The translations under genes and the position numbers were made by a program. The notes under the pieces were generated by a model. It saw nothing but the letters and a program-made list of their open reading frames with translations. It was not told the DNA's origin and did not search any database. Shown here piece by piece: positions 60,537 through 64,000 of a DNA stretch of 64,000 bases. Positions within the stretch are counted from its first letter, which is position 1. Every line of letters begins with the position of its first letter. This DNA is from Alphaproteobacteria bacterium (lineage in GTDB: Bacteria > Pseudomonadota > Alphaproteobacteria > Micropepsales > Micropepsaceae), in contig WGNJ01000003.1 of NCBI GenBank assembly GCA_016124635.1, positions 1 through 64,000 of the forward strand. The letters run 5' to 3'.

Positions 60537-61772
60537 TTACTGCATCTCGTCGAGATCTTTGGAAATAAAGAGAATTACGCTGATCAAACCAGCTTTTCCC
60601 GCCTGCAGGGCCTCGATGGCGGCGGCAATACCCTCGATCCGAAAATCGGACCTGATAAGGCCCTCCACGGATTGACTCTCCTTTTCGAGCGCCGTCACAA
60701 CTTCGTTCAACTCAGCGGCGTATCTTTCATTCATCATTGTTATGATGATGGTGATGAAGATAATCAAAAGGAACACAGCAAAAAGGAATTGGAACATTTG
60801 GAACAACTGCGCGACCGGCAAGACGGGTGTCAGACCGTTCGTTGCATAGAACATACTCCCAGCGCTGTAGTAAAAGAACACAAACGTCGAATGTCTCTCG
60901 CCTTCGAAACGATAGGCTCCAGGAAACACCTTGAACAACGCAAGGTCGATGAAGCCAAAGGCCACGATTGTAAAAATAAGAAGGCCAACAAGGCTGATAA
61001 TGTACGAAATCACGTTAACACGGCTCTTTTGATAGTCGCGCAACTTCTTCGAGATTAGCAAGCAAACTCTGTTATAGAGGACAGCGTTCTGAAGTGCCGT
61101 GGTTCGATCGACAAGCTGCTTGGCGTCGAGTTGAGCTACGGGAAGAGTCTTTAGGGACTCCTCCATCTTCAGAAAGTTGCCGCCTCTAACCTGAGGAAAC
61201 ACCCTCGCATACACCTGAAAAACAGCCGACGGCTTAAACGCCGTTACGAACGCATGAGCGTACGCAAACACCAAAATAGTCAGTGTCGACAGAATAGACA
61301 CAAGCAAAAAATATCCATTATCTGACCAAAGAGATAGAACAGCGCCGATCAAAAAGACCGTCGCGAGTGTGAAATCACGCTTGAACGACTGGAAGACCGA
61401 GATACCGGCGTTGATGATCGTGAAGGCTAGAAGCCAGCTTTTCTGGCGCCATATGAATCGTGGAATCTTCCAGAACAGCAGAATCAATGGATAGAAAATG
61501 ATATATAGGGTGCTGAGCGCGAGCGTCGAGCTCCTCGTGATCAGCATCGCAATCACAATCAACGACAGGATAATTGGCAATTTGTAGTTCAGCACCCAAA
61601 CAGCGCTGGGTATCGTCGCGGTTACAAGCCATACGTCAACATCAAAAACAAACAACTTTATGACTGAGTAGAACCAAAATAGCCCCGCAAGAGATTCCAG
61701 CAACAGCCGATATCGTGGCTTCCAAGGAACAAATTTTATTGAGTTGGCGACGTCTGAAGAAACATCGGTCAT
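60537..61772 (-). CDS. multi-TM protein with degenerate K+-channel-like pore
   Basis: 411 residues with about eight TM segments. Near residue 300 the sequence FVFFYYSAGSMFYATNGLTP (297-316) followed by a TM helix (FQMFQFLFAVFLLIIFITIIITM) resembles the pore loop and inner helix of two-TM K+ channels, but the selectivity filter TVGYG is replaced by YATNGL, so classic K+ selectivity is unlikely. The C-terminal 60 residues are helical and cytosolic. It is AT-rich and stands alone at the island's right end. Confidence 0.65.
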   Translation of the reverse strand: MTDVSSDVANSIKFVPWKPRYRLLLESLAGLFWFYSVIKLFVFDVDVWLVTATIPSAVWVLNYKLPIILSLIVIAMLITRSSTLALSTLYIIFYPLILLFWKIPRFIWRQKSWLLAFTIINAGISVFQSFKRDFTLATVFLIGAVLSLWSDNGYFLLVSILSTLTILVFAYAHAFVTAFKPSAVFQVYARVFPQVRGGNFLKMEESLKTLPVAQLDAKQLVDRTTALQNAVLYNRVCLLISKKLRDYQKSRVNVISYIISLVGLLIFTIVAFGFIDLALFKVFPGAYRFEGERHSTFVFFYYSAGSMFYATNGLTPVLPVAQLFQMFQFLFAVFLLIIFITIIITMMNERYAAELNEVVTALEKESQSVEGLIRSDFRIEGIAAAIEALQAGKAGLISVILFISKDLDEMQ

Positions 61773-62018
61773 GGCCTAACCGCACACATTCGGAAAATAT
61801 GGACAATAACGTTATAGTATACCGCAGTTCGAGAAGGGTATGCGCTCTCTTCGCTCGGGCCACACGCCAATGAATGGCGTCGCGGTTTGCACAGTCGAGC
61901 TTGGCAAAGAGCCCCCACGCGGATTTTTTCGTGGCATAGCAGCGAGATCAACCGGCTCCGCTGATGTTCGCGCGCCATCGCGGGGCGCGCACTTAGCACC
62001 CTCCGGTTGGCTGAAGCG

Positions 62019-62243
62019 TCAGCTCGCCGCCTGCTTCAAGATCTCAGCGATCGCGTCTTCGCCGTCCGGGCTGTGAATCCAAGCTTCGGCGGCGGCCAGC
62101 GTTTCGAATTGCAGCGGCACGCGGTGCGGCTTCGAACGGTCCGGCACCGGCACGAACACCTCGTACGTGCCCTCGAAACGCGCGTCCTTGGTCAGCGCGG
62201 CATAGGGGCCGGGCAGCTTCTTGATCTTCTTCCAGCCTGACAT
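62019..62243 (-). CDS. small hypothetical protein
   Basis: 74 residues from MSGWKKIKKLPGPYAALTKDARFEG; longer frames to 62450 run into a repeat and look non-coding. The sequence is compact, beta-rich then helical (AAAEAWIHSPDGEDAIAEILKQ). No family recognised. It is the only likely gene in a repeat-rich stretch. Confidence 0.6.
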   Translation of the reverse strand: MSGWKKIKKLPGPYAALTKDARFEGTYEVFVPVPDRSKPHRVPLQFETLAAAEAWIHSPDGEDAIAEILKQAAS

Positions 62244-62378
62244 CCTTGCATCCTCGCGAAGCGGCAACGCCGCGGACGGCCCGCTCGTAACCTGTTTTGC
62301 GGCGAGGCGCCACCGTGTGCGATTGACGCGGGTGCAAAAGCGCCAGGCTTCATGCGCCGAAGCATGTGGAAACTCGGA

Positions 62379-62523
62379 TTCACCACGAAGACGCGGAGCC
62401 ACAAAGAGGCCGCCAAGATTCGCGGCGCAGTCTTCCAGCGCCGCAGGCAACTGCCATATCGCCTGCGCTTCGCGCGAAAAGGGGACCGGAGCCTCTTGGC
62501 GGCCTTTGTGTCTTCGTGGTGAA
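62379..62523. repeat. TTCACCACGAAG-family inverted repeat, copy D
   Basis: Left end TTCACCACGAAGACGCGGAG (62379-62398), right end 62494-62523 ending CTTCGTGGTGAA. Core TTCCAGCGCCGCAGGCAA resembles the core of the copy at 62882. Confidence 0.8.
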
Positions 62524-62687
62524 AGCGGCTTCGCCGTATATTGCTATATTCGCAATAATGTGATTTGATGCCGGTGTCTATCGTCGCCGGGTGTTTCCGG
62601 CGATGCGCTCATTGATAGTGCTGTTGCTGACCTTATTGAACTTGGCGGGAGAGCTACGCCCGCAGTGGCCCGACCCGTTTCGCGCCA

Positions 62688-62753
62688 CACACATGTGTGA
62701 AAATCGCAACGATTACGCGAGTCAGGCCGCTCAGGGCCCGTGTGTATACACAC
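62688..62753. repeat. two GT/CA palindromes
   Basis: CACACATGTGTG (62688-62699) and GTGTGTATACACAC (62740-62753) are perfect palindromes of 12 and 14 bp, 40 bp apart, in the otherwise GC-rich gap. Confidence 0.7.
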
Positions 62754-62764
62754 TGTGTGAGGAT

Positions 62765-62809
62765 ATGTAGCGGATAAAACGGCGGAAGTCCGCCAATGTA
62801 GCGGATAAA
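62765..62809. repeat. direct repeat pair with hairpin between
   Basis: ATGTAGCGGATAAA occurs at 62765-62778 and at 62796-62809, 31 bp apart; between them GGCGGAAGTCCGCC (62781-62794) can fold as a hairpin. Two copies only, so not an array. Confidence 0.65.
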
Positions 62810-62881
62810 CGGGGGGTACGTTGAATCTTCTGCGAACGGCGCGAACCGGATTCGCAACTGGGCTCTCATACAGAAAAAAGG

Positions 62882-63024
62882 TTCACCACGAAGACACGAA
62901 GCCACAAAGGCGCGCCGAGATCGCAGCGCGTTCTTCTAGCGCCGCAGGCAACCTTCCTATCGATTGCGCTTCGCGCGAAAGAAGAACCAGAGCGTCTTGG
63001 TGACCTTCGTGCCTTCGTGGTGAA
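62882..63024. repeat. TTCACCACGAAG-family inverted repeat, copy E
   Basis: Left end TTCACCACGAAGACACGAAG (62882-62901), right end 62996-63024 ending CCTTCGTGGTGAA. Core with GCGCCGCAGGCAACC and GCGCTTCGCGCGAAAG, shared with copies B and D. Confidence 0.82.
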
Positions 63025-63094
63025 AACCTTCTTGTTCTTGGGGTGAAAAAGAGAGCGGACGACAACGCCCGCTCTCCCATGACGATCGTCGGCC

Positions 63095-64000
63095 TTAGTC
63101 CAAAGGCCGCGCGCGGCGATCCGGCGGCGCGAAGTTGATGCGCCGCGTCTCGCGCACCGAACGCCGGCCGATGTCGCCCTCGACGAGCTCATAGCCCATC
63201 AGCGCGAACATGCGGTCGCGCAGGAAGATGGGCCGCGCGTTGCCGTACCAATCGACGCAGCTCGCCTGGCACGCATCGTCGCGCACGCTCGTGGCGTTCG
63301 CTTCGATCTCGCCGAGCTTGCTGAAGCGCCGGTTCTCGCGCCGCACGAAGAGCATCGAAGCGGAGCCCTGCGTCAGCTGGTGATAGCCGGGCCGCCCCGC
63401 GCGCGCGACCGGCAGACCGAAGACGCCGTCGCTCCCCTCCTCGCCCCACCAGCCTTGTCTCGGCTCGGGCTTGAAGAAGAAGGCGTGGCTGCGCGTCTCG
63501 CCCTGCGCGGCGCCCGGCAGGACGTAATCGTCGCCGATGAGCGGCCGCCGTCCGGCGGTCAGCTCGACCGCCTGGAAGTGCAGATCCTGCGCGTCCGCGC
63601 CGATCACCACGGCGTCGCCGCCCATCGGCTCGATGCGGTCGATGCCGTGCGGCAGCGAAAGCTCGCTGACGCCGCGGCCTTTGACCGAGGCGACGACGAG
63701 ACCGCCCATGCGGTTCTGCGGCGCGCCCCAGCTCGTGCCGTTGCCGTAGAGCACGTAGTCGCCCACGAAGCGGTTCTGGAAGGCGTAGCCGCCGCCGCGC
63801 GGCTTGGGCAGCGCGCGATAGGCCGACCACGGCGCATCGTCGTCGCCGTCGCCGAAGGCCTCGATCGGCAGGCGCAGAAGCGAGACCGCGCCGTCCGAAA
63901 ACTCCGGCCGCCACATCGCGTCGCCCCCGCCTTCCGAGCGCACGAGCACGTTCAGCATGCCGCCCGCCCCGTCCTCCTGGAACGAGAACTGATCCGTCGG
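63095..64000 (-). CDS. beta-propeller domain protein (N-terminal part outside window)
   Basis: The frame is open to the right edge, so the start lies beyond 64000; the ATG at 63958 is internal because in-frame TDQFSFQEDGAGG precedes it. 301 residues are visible, with repeated propeller-type segments (FVGDYVLYGNGTSWG, GIDRIEPMGGDAVVIGADAQDLHFQAVEL, ETRSHAFFFKPEP, GYHQLTQGSASMLFVRR, MFALMGYELVEG). It resembles large exported beta-propeller proteins of unknown function in proteobacteria. Conserved cysteines (DDACQASCVDW) suit an extracytoplasmic place. Signal peptide not visible here. Confidence 0.78.
   Translation of the reverse strand, partial: PTDQFSFQEDGAGGMLNVLVRSEGGGDAMWRPEFSDGAVSLLRLPIEAFGDGDDDAPWSAYRALPKPRGGGYAFQNRFVGDYVLYGNGTSWGAPQNRMGGLVVASVKGRGVSELSLPHGIDRIEPMGGDAVVIGADAQDLHFQAVELTAGRRPLIGDDYVLPGAAQGETRSHAFFFKPEPRQGWWGEEGSDGVFGLPVARAGRPGYHQLTQGSASMLFVRRENRRFSKLGEIEANATSVRDDACQASCVDWYGNARPIFLRDRMFALMGYELVEGDIGRRSVRETRRINFAPPDRRARPLD

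Larger units (their letters stand above)
62244..63094. other. repeat-rich intergenic region
   Basis: 851 bp without a supported gene. It holds two TTCACCACGAAG-type elements, two short palindromes and a tandem pair of a 14-bp repeat, all listed separately. Nothing else is seen. Confidence 0.7.

Noticed and set aside
57100-61800. Prophage or conjugative element
   Set aside because: No integrase, capsid, portal, relaxase or transfer genes are visible; only an island of unclear origin can be supported.
62765-62809. CRISPR-like direct repeats
   Set aside because: Only two copies with a short spacer and no cas genes; no array.

Overview
The window is a GC-rich, gene-dense stretch of an alphaproteobacterial chromosome. 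The best lineage evidence is the set of cell-cycle and flagellar regulators: CtrA (53254-53943), a SciP-type DUF1153 protein (41247-41528) and FlbD (45442-46815) lie among a fliF-fliG-fliH-fliN-flbD-flhA operon in the order known from Caulobacter. I cannot name a genus from the sequence alone.

Layout. 1-6560: the 3' part of a MoxR AAA+ ATPase, a DUF58 protein, a DUF4159 protein and a large membrane protein, almost certainly one operon for a MoxR/von Willebrand-type membrane complex. 6528-23375: mixed housekeeping and metabolic genes, including a GNAT acetyltransferase, a DUF1003 membrane protein, short-chain dehydrogenases, an Old Yellow Enzyme with a divergent LysR regulator, a maleylacetate-reductase-like dehydrogenase, a secreted HExxH protein, pirin, amidase, Nudix, a small flagellin-core-like protein, a methyltransferase/NTF2 pair, motA and a PiuC-type hydroxylase. 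23380-29635: an amino-acid catabolic cluster (ALDH7-like aldehyde dehydrogenase, ThDP enzyme, saccharopine-dehydrogenase-family protein, divergent Lrp/AsnC regulator, threonine ammonia-lyase with ACT domain). 29758-34060: MATE and DMT exporters, an SDR, a CAU tRNA and mnmA.

34118-53943 is the flagellar region: flgK-flgL on the minus strand, divergent from fliK-flgD-flgE; then sciP; then fliF-fliG-fliH-fliN-flbD-flhA; then fliI-fliJ on the minus strand, divergent from ctrA. The promoters fit a Caulobacter-like hierarchy. TTAA-N7-TTAA-like sites lie before fliF, fliI and motA, divergent sigma-54-like elements lie between flgK and fliK, and GANTC sites lie before ctrA. Several hairpin terminators delimit the units.

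53944-64000 is more accessory. It holds small secreted and membrane proteins, a Baeyer-Villiger-type flavin monooxygenase with an operator-like palindrome, and a visibly AT-richer island (about 57.1-61.8 kb). The island carries a hypothetical protein followed by a TIR/deoxyribosyltransferase-like protein, a two-TM protein with a PLD-like cytosolic domain beside an SDR, and a multi-TM protein with a degenerate K+-channel-like pore. This is the best candidate for an undescribed (possibly defence or stress) module. Five copies of a TTCACCACGAAG-bounded inverted-repeat element flank this end of the window. The window closes in the C-terminal part of a beta-propeller secreted protein. I see no rRNA, CRISPR array, intact insertion sequence, integrase or replication origin.
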